Source of the DNA: Paraburkholderia dilworthii
Lineage (GTDB): Bacteria > Pseudomonadota > Gammaproteobacteria > Burkholderiales > Burkholderiaceae
DNA length: 64,000 bases
NCBI RefSeq assembly: GCF_000472525.1
Contig: NZ_AWZT01000001.1
Span: forward strand, 248,001-312,000
Reading direction: 5' to 3'
Shown here one piece after another: positions 17,757 to 24,766 of this stretch. How positions within the stretch are numbered: position 1 is the first letter of the stretch; each line of letters begins with the position of its first letter. Under the pieces are notes generated by a model. That model did not search any database. It saw nothing but the letters and a program-made list of their open reading frames with translations, and was not told where the DNA came from. A program made the translations under genes and the position numbers.

Positions 17757-17816
17757 TGCTTACTCGAATTCTGGCCGGCTAACCGGCAAGAGACACGTTG
17801 CATGTCTGCGGGCGGG

Positions 17817-18014
17817 TTACAGCTCACGAACGGGCTGCGGCGGGGTGAAAAGTGCTTCGGCTGCCTTGCGCGCTTCGCTCCAACCGGATTTAACCGTGAG
17901 CGTTCGGCGCTTCTCGGCGCGTTTCTCAGCATTGGCTTGTGCCGCCTGCTTTTCCTCAAGTACGCGCTCTGGATTCCCGTACATTCGGGATTCGAGAGTA
18001 GTAGGGAAGCGCAT
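17817..18014 (-). CDS. Small basic helical protein, possible start of late leader region
   Basis: The 65-residue frame is Lys/Arg/Glu/Ala-rich from residue 15 to 55, with a coiled-coil look (EEKQAAQANAEKRAEKRR). It lies directly downstream of the terminator at 18031-18063. An internal ATG at 17984 is an equally likely start. No ribosome site stands out and no family was recognised. Confidence 0.4.
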   Translation of the reverse strand: MRFPTTLESRMYGNPERVLEEKQAAQANAEKRAEKRRTLTVKSGWSEARKAAEALFTPPQPVREL

Positions 18015-18030
18015 GGCGGGGCCGGAAATG

Positions 18031-18063
18031 AAAAAGCCCGCGAGGCTTTCACCTGGCGGGCTT
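18031..18063 (-). terminator. Terminator downstream of the candidate late promoter (tR'-like)
   Basis: On the minus strand an AAGCCCGC stem (eight pairs) with a 14-base loop is followed by a T run. It lies about 110-140 bases after the predicted start from the promoter at 18181-18210 and before the small late leader ORFs, as lambda tR' lies after pR'. A Q-type protein would be needed to read through it. Confidence 0.7.
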
Positions 18064-18180
18064 CTGGAAATTCAGGGCGAGTTTTACCGCTCGCTGCGGG
18101 AAATATTTGAGCCGTTCGGCTCTACTGTCGATCTCTCATCCCGTTCGGCTGAGACAACCACTACCTAACAGTACGTGCCC

Positions 18181-18210
18181 AGTATAAACACAATATCTGG
18201 TGTCGCGCAA
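18181..18210 (-). promoter_or_regulatory. Candidate late promoter (pR'-like)
   Basis: On the minus strand TTGCGC (18210-18205) and TATACT (18186-18181) are 18 bases apart. The -10 matches consensus in five of six bases, the -35 in three. It lies just upstream of a strong terminator and downstream of the Q-like gene, which supports a late promoter under antitermination control. Confidence 0.45.
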
Positions 18211-18229
18211 GATATTTTCACTAAATGGG

Positions 18230-18460
18230 CTATTTTGCCATCGGCGCGCCTTCAGGGAGAAGGCCTTGCCGCTTCGCTAGATTCCACGCTTCGCGCATGA
18301 ACAGATGGAGCCGGCCGTGTCGGCACCCAACTTCCAGCCTAAATGAACTTATTCCGTCCTCAAGTCGAAGGAGGACAAATGCCACGCCGTTAGCTCTACG
18401 CACAGAGAAGTGCGGCTTGCCAGGACGCGGCGTCTCCGGCGTGTGCCAAGGGCAATTCAT
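18230..18460 (-). CDS. Small phage protein of 76 residues, unknown
   Basis: The ATG at 18460 overlaps the stop of the Q-like gene (ATGA). The protein has a Cys/His pair near the start (NCPWH) and a single RHGRLHLF segment. Composition looks like a real, soluble protein, but no family was recognised. It is the last gene of the early operon. Confidence 0.55.
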   Translation of the reverse strand: MNCPWHTPETPRPGKPHFSVRRANGVAFVLLRLEDGISSFRLEVGCRHGRLHLFMREAWNLAKRQGLLPEGAPMAK

Positions 18461-19008
18461 GCCGCATCCCTCATCAGTGCACTAACCCTGCCGCCCGTTG
18501 CCGCGACCGAAGCCATCATGCATGTCATCACCTGGTCGAACTTCTTCTGATGCTTCGACCAAGACTCCACCGGCAAAGACGCGGCAAGTGCCCGCTCACT
18601 ATCCGAATGTCGCTTCACTCCAGAGCCGTCGCACTTCGAGCACTTGTCGTAACGCGAGCCACTGAGGATAAGGCCAGTGCCATTGCACGACACGCAGTTG
18701 TCCAGCACGAACTCCTTGATGCATGCCGTCGCCAACTTCTGTGCGTAACTCAGTTCGACGCCGAGACTGCACTTGGCTTTGTGCGAAAGAAGATGAATCG
18801 CGCGCTTTCCCGCTGCTGCGTCCGATCCAAACTTGAACCGGAACAGGGCGGCTCCGAGCGGATCAGAAAGACCCATGGCAGTGAGGCGATCGATGGACTT
18901 CACCTCGCGCTCATTCCACGCGAGATTCGAACTTCTGACGTCGCTTGCGTACTTGTCTTTGAACATTCCGAACCCCGCAGGTGAGACACTATCTGTTGTG
19001 AGAAACAA
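18457..19008 (-). CDS. Q-like antiterminator candidate with DnaJ-type zinc finger
   Basis: This 183-residue protein has two Cys pairs of the CxxCxGxG type (CVSCNGTG near 106 and CSKCDGSG near 124), a zinc finger also seen in Q-type antiterminators of lambdoid phages. It is the penultimate gene of the early operon, followed by a promoter and terminator arranged like pR'-tR'. A Q role is therefore the best guess from synteny; a general zinc protein is the alternative. A promoter (19026-19054) lies just upstream, so it may also have its own control. Confidence 0.5.
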   Translation of the reverse strand: MFLTTDSVSPAGFGMFKDKYASDVRSSNLAWNEREVKSIDRLTAMGLSDPLGAALFRFKFGSDAAAGKRAIHLLSHKAKCSLGVELSYAQKLATACIKEFVLDNCVSCNGTGLILSGSRYDKCSKCDGSGVKRHSDSERALAASLPVESWSKHQKKFDQVMTCMMASVAATGGRVSALMRDAA

Positions 19009-19025
19009 CGCTTCCTAGAGCACAT

Positions 19026-19054
19026 ATTGTATCGTAAATCAATTAGCACTACAA
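19026..19054 (-). promoter_or_regulatory. Candidate promoter upstream of the Q-like gene
   Basis: On the minus strand TTGTAG (19054-19049) and TACAAT (19031-19026) are spaced by 17 bases, a good sigma70-type match in an AT-richer stretch. It lies just before the ATG at 19008. Confidence 0.5.
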
Positions 19055-19087
19055 ACGGAGTGACCTGTCAATCACCCGTTTCGCGAA

Positions 19088-19294
19088 TCATTCTTCGAGT
19101 CCCGTAACGCCGTACATGTACATCGGCTCGGCCGGCTTCTCCACCTCTGCCACCGGCGCATCCCGCCACTTCCGGTTGTGCATCGTCGGCGCCACATACT
19201 TGGGGCGGTGTAGGAGGCACAGACCAACGAGTCCGCACATTGAGGCGATGCCGAGGATGTAGCCAATGAGGAAACCGGGCAGAAATGCGCTCAT
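19088..19294 (-). CDS. Small membrane protein with charged tail (68 residues)
   Basis: One membrane helix (about 4-28, with Gly-rich FLIGYILGIASMCGLVG) is followed by a basic and acidic tail of 40 residues. The ATG overlaps the stop of the 55-residue gene upstream (ATGA). Role unknown; it may act with the adjacent two-span protein. Confidence 0.6.
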   Translation of the reverse strand: MSAFLPGFLIGYILGIASMCGLVGLCLLHRPKYVAPTMHNRKWRDAPVAEVEKPAEPMYMYGVTGLEE

Positions 19295-19458
19295 GGCATC
19301 ACCTTCGTTAGCCAAATAGCTATTCCAATCCCCATAAGAACCATGCCAATCATTAGGGCGGCATGCAGGAGGCACTCGTGCAATTTCACGCGGCCAGGAG
19401 CTAGCAGAACGCATGCAATCGCGACGAACCAACATAAAGAAAACCCAACGGCTGTCAT
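19291..19458 (-). CDS. Small two-span membrane protein (55 residues)
   Basis: Two hydrophobic helices (about 4-20 and 31-50) flank a short Arg/Lys/His loop (PGRVKLHE). Both ends overlap neighbours by ATGA. Size and topology recall class II holin-like proteins, but its place among early genes argues against a late lysis role. Confidence 0.5.
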   Translation of the reverse strand: MTAVGFSLCWFVAIACVLLAPGRVKLHECLLHAALMIGMVLMGIGIAIWLTKVMP

Positions 19459-19694
19459 GCGGCGCCTCGCGCGGCTTTTGCATAATTGAGACCACTCTGA
19501 ACGTTCATATGTATCGCGTTGGCATGAAAATTCATATTGAGGAGATGATTTCTAAGTATGGTATTTACCTCCCGAAGCGCCCGCACCTCTGCGATCAGTT
19601 CAAGCAGGACCTCGACAGTGTGAGAAGGTCCGTATTCCTTGGCCCAATGCCCGGCCTTCGCCAACGTTTCCAACGCATCGATGTCGATAGTCAT
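19455..19694 (-). CDS. Small phage early protein of 79 residues, unknown
   Basis: The N-terminal part (1-45) is acidic and helical with an LLELIAEVRALREV leucine pattern that could form a coiled coil; the rest is Asn/His-rich. Overlaps of four bases with both neighbours place it in one translated chain. No family was recognised. Confidence 0.55.
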   Translation of the reverse strand: MTIDIDALETLAKAGHWAKEYGPSHTVEVLLELIAEVRALREVNTILRNHLLNMNFHANAIHMNVQSGLNYAKAARGAA

Positions 19695-20140
19695 TTTTCT
19701 TCCTTACTGAACTTGGCGATGTATTCTTCGACCATCTGTACAGCGTCGTCGGTTGACATGTCGATCGATTCAAACATCAAGAACCAAAGCTTCGCTCGCT
19801 CCTCCTCAAAGTTCCGCGCGACAACCGCAGTCGTTGAGCTGTTCGCACTATCGCCCAGCCATTTTTGATGAAGAGCTGCAGCATGCGCCTCCATGAACAT
19901 ATAAAGCTGCCTCGATAAGTCTGCATCAGTACATGTCTTTCGCTCTGCCAGTGCAGATGCAACGACATATCTCATCTTTTGAATGTCCTCCTTGGCATTC
20001 TCGGAAATCATCTCCAAGTAGAGCATCTTGCTCTTTTCATCTTGATTGAACGATCTCTTCATTTCCTGTTCATAGAACTCGGTTGATAGAAATACGGGCG
20101 ATTCTTTCCGTAGATTTTTGAACCATGCTGCGATTCTCAT
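19691..20140 (-). CDS. Phage early protein of 149 residues, unknown
   Basis: This is a mainly helical, acidic protein with many Met, Glu and Lys residues and no Cys motif. A short basic start (MRIAAWFKNLRKE) precedes the helical body. The lower GC content and codon choice differ from its neighbours, which suggests a recent arrival. No family was recognised. Confidence 0.55.
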   Translation of the reverse strand: MRIAAWFKNLRKESPVFLSTEFYEQEMKRSFNQDEKSKMLYLEMISENAKEDIQKMRYVVASALAERKTCTDADLSRQLYMFMEAHAAALHQKWLGDSANSSTTAVVARNFEEERAKLWFLMFESIDMSTDDAVQMVEEYIAKFSKEEK

Positions 20141-20355
20141 GCTCGCTCCCTGGCGCGATCTTCATCGATTGCCAATACGAGGACCTGCGCCACCTCGTCA
20201 CCGGCATCCGCAGTAAACAGGTGCATGTACGTCGCCCATCGCTCCGCATCCACCCGCAACCTCTCACACTCCGCCTTAAGCGCCTCATAATCAGACGCCT
20301 TCACGAACAGACCGCCTTCACGCTCTGCGCACGACGTTCCGTATCTCTTCGCCAT
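20137..20355 (-). CDS. Small phage early protein of 72 residues, coiled coil
   Basis: Residues 20-45 form a helix with heptad-like spacing (YEALKAECERLRVDAERW), typical of small phage proteins that contain a lone coiled coil. The stop overlaps the next start by ATGA. Role unknown. Confidence 0.5.
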   Translation of the reverse strand: MAKRYGTSCAEREGGLFVKASDYEALKAECERLRVDAERWATYMHLFTADAGDEVAQVLVLAIDEDRARERA

Positions 20356-20399
20356 AATTCCTCCTATACCTTGCTATGCGTTGTTAAGGGATAGAGCGG

Positions 20400-20711
20400 T
20401 CATGCCGCTTCCTTAGTAAGACCTCGCCATTCGCGCATTTGCCAGAAACTCACGCGGCCGTCAGCGGCTTTTTTGATGGCGACGTCTTTGTTGTCTGTCG
20501 CGTAGTGCCACGATCCGTCTTTCCATACAGACCAAGTAATTCCGCCCTCGACGCGCGTCTGGTATAGGCCATCGTGAACCGGCGTCTCGCTATCGGGAAA
20601 CCAATCCGTCTTTGGTATTTGATCAACATTCATCATTCGCCTGAATGACTCAATCTCTTTGTCGACAATCTTTCCTGCCATCTCGAATGCTTCGTAGTGG
20701 GCAAATTTCAC
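20400..20711 (-). CDS. Phage early protein of 103 residues, unknown
   Basis: The helical N-terminus (1-40) is followed by a Trp-rich beta region (ETPVHDGLYQTRVEGG, WSVWKDGSWHYA), a pattern of small phage proteins that wrap around a compact sheet. The ATG overlaps the stop of NinG (ATGA). No catalytic motif is visible. Confidence 0.55.
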   Translation of the reverse strand: MKFAHYEAFEMAGKIVDKEIESFRRMMNVDQIPKTDWFPDSETPVHDGLYQTRVEGGITWSVWKDGSWHYATDNKDVAIKKAADGRVSFWQMREWRGLTKEAA

Positions 20712-21319
20712 GCTGCCTCCTTTCGTTGTTCAATCCGCCGCTCCAACCGGCGAGCCTTCTTGTTCATCACCTTCTTGAGTCGCTGCAAGTACTCGATGGA
20801 CCACTTGGCCGTCCACTGCATTGATTCGATTTCCTCGACGCGGTCTATGCCGATGCGCTCGACTAGGCCCATGCGGTAGTTCACAACCGAGCCGCCGAGG
20901 TCGCGGTTACACCGCTTGCACTGCAATCTGATGTTCGGCAGGTAGAAGCGGGCGTGGGGAGCACTCCCGACAGAGCGATAATGTCCGGCATCCATCGCAC
21001 CGCCGAACCTCGCATCAGGCCTCGATCCGCATGAGATGCACCCGTGGCCGGCGAGAATGTCGCGCAGGCGAGCCACCTTATTCACGGCGGCTTGCGCCTC
21101 CCGTATCCACTCACCTCTAGTCTTGATCTTGGCTTTCCGCTCGGCGAGCGACTTTCGCTCCTCTCGGTTTGCGCGGGCTGCTTTCTGGGCTTTCTGCTTC
21201 TCCGCAAGAGCGATTGCGCAGGGGACCGAACAGGCGGCCTGCATGCTGCGAACTGGCGTGAACGTCTTTCCGCAATCGCGGTTACGGCATTTCTTCGGCT
21301 TCAAACTGGCGCGCATCAT
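20708..21319 (-). CDS. ninG: NinG/Rap-like recombination protein
   Basis: This 203-residue protein starts with a Cys-rich zinc motif (KKCRNRDCGKTF near 10-20, then SVPC). The C-terminal half holds an HNH-like centre with CISCGSRPDAR, AGHYRS and CKRC. This layout is that of lambda NinG (Rap), a structure-specific nuclease that cuts branched recombination intermediates. It overlaps both neighbours by ATGA and lies in the nin-like region between replication genes and the Q-like gene. Confidence 0.8.
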   Translation of the reverse strand: MMRASLKPKKCRNRDCGKTFTPVRSMQAACSVPCAIALAEKQKAQKAARANREERKSLAERKAKIKTRGEWIREAQAAVNKVARLRDILAGHGCISCGSRPDARFGGAMDAGHYRSVGSAPHARFYLPNIRLQCKRCNRDLGGSVVNYRMGLVERIGIDRVEEIESMQWTAKWSIEYLQRLKKVMNKKARRLERRIEQRKEAA

Positions 21320-21447
21320 AGGGCAGCGGCCGCCACAATCAGATACAAGCCGATCACTTCGTTAGTGCTTAGCTTGGGAGAAAGCAGGCACTCGGCAGCG
21401 AAGAGGAACACAGCTCCCACAACTATTTTCACGATCAGCTTTTTCAC
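21316..21447 (-). CDS. Small two-span membrane protein, GTG start (43 residues)
   Basis: The GTG at 21447 overlaps the TGA of the DUF1367-like gene (GTGA), and its TGA overlaps the ATG of NinG, so translation is coupled. Two hydrophobic segments (about 4-20 and 30-43) are separated by a short polar loop. Role unknown. Confidence 0.5.
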   Translation of the reverse strand: MKKLIVKIVVGAVFLFAAECLLSPKLSTNEVIGLYLIVAAAAL

Positions 21448-21902
21448 ACGAACCCCATCATTTTTTCTACGATCGAATCCAAATCCGCTCGCGTGTAATT
21501 CCGAAGCACCTTTTGCAGCAGCACATTCGCGACTGCCGAATACACCCGTTCGAACTCAGCGTCGTCCATGCTGGCAAAGCTGATGCTGTGCGCCTCGGCG
21601 CGAACCTCGCCGTTCAGGTTCGCTACTGCGTCATAGAATCCCGCCGCGATAATGCAGTCCTTGCGGAACCGTTCGCGGTTCTTCTGGACGGGCATTCCTC
21701 TATGCTCCGATTCGGGCGGATCGAACGCATCAAATCCGACGTCGAGCATCGCGAAGAACTTCCGGTGAAACTTGTGGTTGCGCATGGCGGACACTTCGGC
21801 GCGCACCGTGGCGCCTACCTTGAAGCGCTTGCACTTGTCGGCCTCGCTCTCGCTGAGCGGGATCATGTAGCCTTGGGGCGTTTTGGTCAGAAGGACTTCC
21901 AT
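21444..21902 (-). CDS. DUF1367 family phage protein
   Basis: This 152-residue protein shows the RNHKFHRKFFAMLDVGFD signature region near 41-58 that I associate with the DUF1367 family. These proteins are found in the nin-like region of many lambdoid and Burkholderia phages, often next to ninB/ninG; their function is not established. The position directly before NinG fits well. Confidence 0.7.
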   Translation of the reverse strand: MEVLLTKTPQGYMIPLSESEADKCKRFKVGATVRAEVSAMRNHKFHRKFFAMLDVGFDAFDPPESEHRGMPVQKNRERFRKDCIIAAGFYDAVANLNGEVRAEAHSISFASMDDAEFERVYSAVANVLLQKVLRNYTRADLDSIVEKMMGFV

Positions 21903-22096
21903 TACGTTGCCGCCTTATTTATCGCCGCGTCCAAGGCATCGCGAGGCGTGTCATGGACTGCTCTAATGACAGTCTCAAACTCAATTTCGTTATCGCCGTA
22001 ATAGGCGCGCGCGATTCCAAAGTACTCGCCGTCTTTCGTCTGGGTGACGAGCCAGTTTTTCGCCATGATCCAGTCGAGCCGTTCGTTGTCGGTCAT
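21902..22096 (-). CDS. Small phage protein of 64 residues, unknown
   Basis: This acidic small protein starts MTDNERLDWIM, a common opening among phage proteins that carry a domain of about 60 residues. A beta-hairpin-like stretch is followed by a helix (TPRDALDAAINKAA). It overlaps its neighbours by one and four bases. Confidence 0.55.
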   Translation of the reverse strand: MTDNERLDWIMAKNWLVTQTKDGEYFGIARAYYGDNEIEFETVIRAVHDTPRDALDAAINKAAT

Positions 22097-22683
22097 GCCG
22101 TCTCCCTCGCTCTCAGGGCCTCAAGTTGGGCATACGATTCCCACATGCGTAGGCTCGCGAGCCTCGCCAGATTCACTGCAGATGCTGGCGTGATGGGCTG
22201 AGCGTCGCGATTAGGCGTCGCCTTGCGCGCAACCTTGACGTCGAGCCCGCGCTTGCCCTGGCTAAGCAGAATGACGCCTGATGCGGGGCTACCAAGACAG
22301 TCGAAGAGCGAATCCATCCAAATTTCGGCAGGCACGGCGTAGTAGTGTTTCCAGATGCTGCGCGGCCACTGCAAACGAAGTTCATCCCATATCGCCGGCT
22401 GCTCAATACGAATCAACCGCCCGTTTTCCTCAACACGTTTCTCCGGTGCGTAGCCCGCAAATGTGCGATGCACCCATTTGTCTTTGGAGGCGTCAGCCTT
22501 GAGATCGGAGCGGCTAATCTTGATCTCGACGTCGATCAGGCGTAGGTTTCCCGTCACGGCTAGTAAATCGGCTTCGTATCCGGTCCAATTGCAGTTCGGC
22601 ACGACGACCAGGTACTTTTTATTGAACGTTTGAGTGGCCAGTGCGCGACCAATCATTCGCTCGTTCCACGGGGATGCACTCAC
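22093..22683 (-). CDS. PD-(D/E)XK nuclease-like protein
   Basis: This 196-residue protein has the order Glu (YEADLL near 36-41), Asp and E-x-K (DVEIKISRSDLKAD near 51-64), which matches the core of the PD-(D/E)XK superfamily (MmcB-like/restriction-like fold). The following YYAVP segment near 115 resembles the beta strand after the active site. It may act in recombination or repair. Whether it is active is not shown. Overlaps with both neighbours are ATGA-type. Confidence 0.6.
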   Translation of the reverse strand: MSASPWNERMIGRALATQTFNKKYLVVVPNCNWTGYEADLLAVTGNLRLIDVEIKISRSDLKADASKDKWVHRTFAGYAPEKRVEENGRLIRIEQPAIWDELRLQWPRSIWKHYYAVPAEIWMDSLFDCLGSPASGVILLSQGKRGLDVKVARKATPNRDAQPITPASAVNLARLASLRMWESYAQLEALRARETA

Positions 22684-22862
22684 GCCCGCACCTCCGACTC
22701 CGCAAGGTACTCAGCCGTCGCCACCGACAGCAGCGCGTCGACCGTGGTTTCCAGCGAGTACAGAAGGTCCATTGCCGCCTTGTTGCGGAAGCCTTTGGCG
22801 CTCGCCTCTTCTATTTTTCGCGAGAGGGCCGCTACGTTGACAACCAGTTCAGCACTTTGCAT
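22680..22862 (-). CDS. Small helical phage protein of 60 residues, unknown
   Basis: The product is mostly helical, with an N-terminal LVVNVAALSRKIEEA and a C-terminal AEYLAESEVRA. It overlaps the upstream gene by 14 bases and the downstream gene by four, so it is an internal gene of the chain. No family was recognised. Confidence 0.5.
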   Translation of the reverse strand: MQSAELVVNVAALSRKIEEASAKGFRNKAAMDLLYSLETTVDALLSVATAEYLAESEVRA

Positions 22863-23040
22863 TTAAACCTCTCCACGTTTGGTTTTGATCGATAAGGGAA
22901 TTGCCACGCGGCTTGTCGCGCCACACAGCGCCGTCCCACCACACGCGCCACTCGTAGGGCCAGCCGCAATCGAAGAACGAACAGTCGAACCAACCAACTC
23001 GCACCGGCTTTTGATGCGGCTCGTACCAGTCAGTTACCAT
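22849..23040 (-). CDS. Small Trp-rich phage protein of 63 residues, unknown
   Basis: Nine Trp residues in 63 and a repeated WxxC/DCxW style (GWFDCSFFDCGWPYEWRVWW) make this protein unusual. It overlaps the dCMP-deaminase-like gene by 11 bases. Role unknown; the aromatic density suggests a compact binding module. Confidence 0.5.
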   Translation of the reverse strand: MVTDWYEPHQKPVRVGWFDCSFFDCGWPYEWRVWWDGAVWRDKPRGNSLIDQNQTWRGLNAKC

Positions 23041-23590
23041 TGGTTGGCTCCTCGATCACGATTCCGGCGATGCCGTACTTACGCGCCACCTCTTTGCATT
23101 GCTCACACGCGTAGGTATGGCCTTCTAATCGAAGCGACGCGCCCTGAGCAGCGCCGCCAGCGAACAGGATCGCGTTGACCTCGGCATGTGCGGGCTGCTG
23201 GCAGATCGACTTGCACAACTCATATCCTTGGCCGGTGGCCATTCCGGCGCGTGGGCATACCGTCTGCGGATTCATGCAATGGTTCGTTGCTACATACCGG
23301 TCTCCGCGCTTCGATACCACGGTAGCGGTCACAGTCTGCTTGGCGCATGGCCCTGATCCATCCGGCGCGAACGTGTAGGTCTTCGGCTCGTCGTTGAGGT
23401 TCAGCGACTCCGCATTCGCCGTCATGCGCTCCAGCGCTTGTGCAGCCAAGGCCCGGCGTTGCGCGTCCTGAAGGATTCGCGTGAACTTATCCACGGAACA
23501 GAAAATTCCTGCATCAGCCATCAGCGATAGGATCTCCTTGTGGGTTATGCCGGCGACCAGCTGCGTTGGCTCTTTGAGTTCTGAATTCAT
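23030..23590 (-). CDS. Cytidine/dCMP deaminase-like protein
   Basis: This 186-residue protein has the deaminase zinc motif HAE (HAEVNAI near 138) followed 26 residues later by CEQC. The second motif lacks the usual Pro before the first Cys (YACEQC in place of PCxxC). An N-terminal helical region (1-70) precedes the domain. It may convert dCMP to dUMP to feed phage DNA synthesis. The ATG at 23590 is preferred, as it overlaps the stop of the upstream gene; a longer in-frame reading to 23755 looks like non-coding composition. Confidence 0.6.
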   Translation of the reverse strand: MNSELKEPTQLVAGITHKEILSLMADAGIFCSVDKFTRILQDAQRRALAAQALERMTANAESLNLNDEPKTYTFAPDGSGPCAKQTVTATVVSKRGDRYVATNHCMNPQTVCPRAGMATGQGYELCKSICQQPAHAEVNAILFAGGAAQGASLRLEGHTYACEQCKEVARKYGIAGIVIEEPTNGN

Positions 23591-23919
23591 GCTGCTCTCC
23601 CGAAAAATGCAGCCATTGCGTCGATAAGGGAATCGTTCGGTTGATCCGCTGCAACGTGCGCCGCGAGACGTGGCCGGCCGCGGCAGTCGCCAACGAGTTT
23701 CAGATCCGGCGCTACGTCGGCCAGCACGAAAATGATTGCAGGGCTTTTGCGCCATTCTTTCGCCGTCATGCCGGCGCGCTTGATATAGCCCAGTCTCTCG
23801 AGCTTGCGAATGCCGCTATCAACGGTTCGTTCGCACAATCCGAGCGCCTTTTCCATCTCGGGGCGGGTGCCGCTGCCGTTCTTCTTGATGAACGCGAAGA
23901 TTTGATCGGATGCAGTCAT
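23587..23919 (-). CDS. Winged-helix DNA-binding protein (110 residues)
   Basis: Residues 1-60 form a winged helix of the type QIFAFIKKNGSGTRPEMEKA ... GLCERTVDSGIRKLERLGYI. Phage proteins of this kind follow one another in early operons and likely regulate transcription or replication. The ATG overlaps the upstream stop (ATGA). Confidence 0.6.
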   Translation of the reverse strand: MTASDQIFAFIKKNGSGTRPEMEKALGLCERTVDSGIRKLERLGYIKRAGMTAKEWRKSPAIIFVLADVAPDLKLVGDCRGRPRLAAHVAADQPNDSLIDAMAAFFGRAA

Positions 23920-24275
23920 TGAGTCACCTGTGCAATCAAAATACCGAAAGGGTTTCCGGCTTGAACCTGACGCAGAATCTTTTTGCCGTGCTTCGTCCGC
24001 TCATAGTAAAGACGCGAAACGAGGGCTTTTTCCATTCGCTTTGCGTCGGGTTTTTTCCCTGCCGCATAAATGGCAGGTACAGCGTTGCTGCCGGGCTGGA
24101 AGTCGTACGCATAGACATAGAAGTACTTCTCTGGCTTTTTTCGGGCGATGCAGATCGCAGACGCAACGGTCTTGAGATGCATGCCCAACTCGCACGCGAT
24201 TTCGTCTGCGGTCATCGGCCCGAACTCGGTCAGAAGGCGAGTAATGGCGTTTCTCGTGGTAGGTTCCTGTGCCAT
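23916..24275 (-). CDS. Winged-helix DNA-binding protein (119 residues)
   Basis: The N-terminal half (about 8-45: NAITRLLTEFGPMTADEIAC ... LGMHLKTVASAI) is a second winged helix next to the one at 23587-23919, which may be an ancient duplication. The rest has Tyr-rich strands. A GTG three bases before the ATG offers an alternative start at 24278. Confidence 0.6.
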   Translation of the reverse strand: MAQEPTTRNAITRLLTEFGPMTADEIACELGMHLKTVASAICIARKKPEKYFYVYAYDFQPGSNAVPAIYAAGKKPDAKRMEKALVSRLYYERTKHGKKILRQVQAGNPFGILIAQVTQ

Positions 24276-24766
24276 CACGCGGCCTCTTTCAGTTGTTCGC
24301 GCTCCTGGCGCGCTTCAAGTTCAAACTTGATTTGGATGTCGCGAATAAGGCGGTATGCGTAATCGGCTTGCATGTCGCCGGACTGTTTCTTTAGTTCCGC
24401 GATCGACCAACGCGAATTGGCAATGTCGTATTGATCGAGCATTTCGCCCCTATCGAGCTTCACGCAAACTTGCTTGAGCGGGTCGGTCACGATCGGCAGG
24501 GCGTTGCGCTCAGCGTGCAGGTCGAATGCATCGATCAGACCGCAAAGCGACGGCACGAACTCGTAGACGTCGTTGTGTGCCAGTTCGCTGAAGATCGGCT
24601 TACCCTCTTCAGTGACGCTGACCATGCCGCTTTGCTCGATTTCTTCGAGAATGGCCTCGACGGGCTCGAATACGGCGTGAATCTTCCACGGCTGTGCTCG
24701 GAGCTTGACGTGGCCGGCGCGGGATTGCGGGTTGTACTTCTTGCGCGGTTTCTGGCTGCGGCTCAT
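24275..24766 (-). CDS. Phage early protein of 163 residues, unknown
   Basis: The protein has a basic N-terminus (MSRSQKPRKKYNPQSRAG), a central acidic region, and a C-terminal helix rich in Glu, Arg and Gln. The basic head may contact nucleic acid. It overlaps both neighbours at start and stop. Upstream in-frame residues to 24805 are unlikely to be used. Confidence 0.55.
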   Translation of the reverse strand: MSRSQKPRKKYNPQSRAGHVKLRAQPWKIHAVFEPVEAILEEIEQSGMVSVTEEGKPIFSELAHNDVYEFVPSLCGLIDAFDLHAERNALPIVTDPLKQVCVKLDRGEMLDQYDIANSRWSIAELKKQSGDMQADYAYRLIRDIQIKFELEARQEREQLKEAA

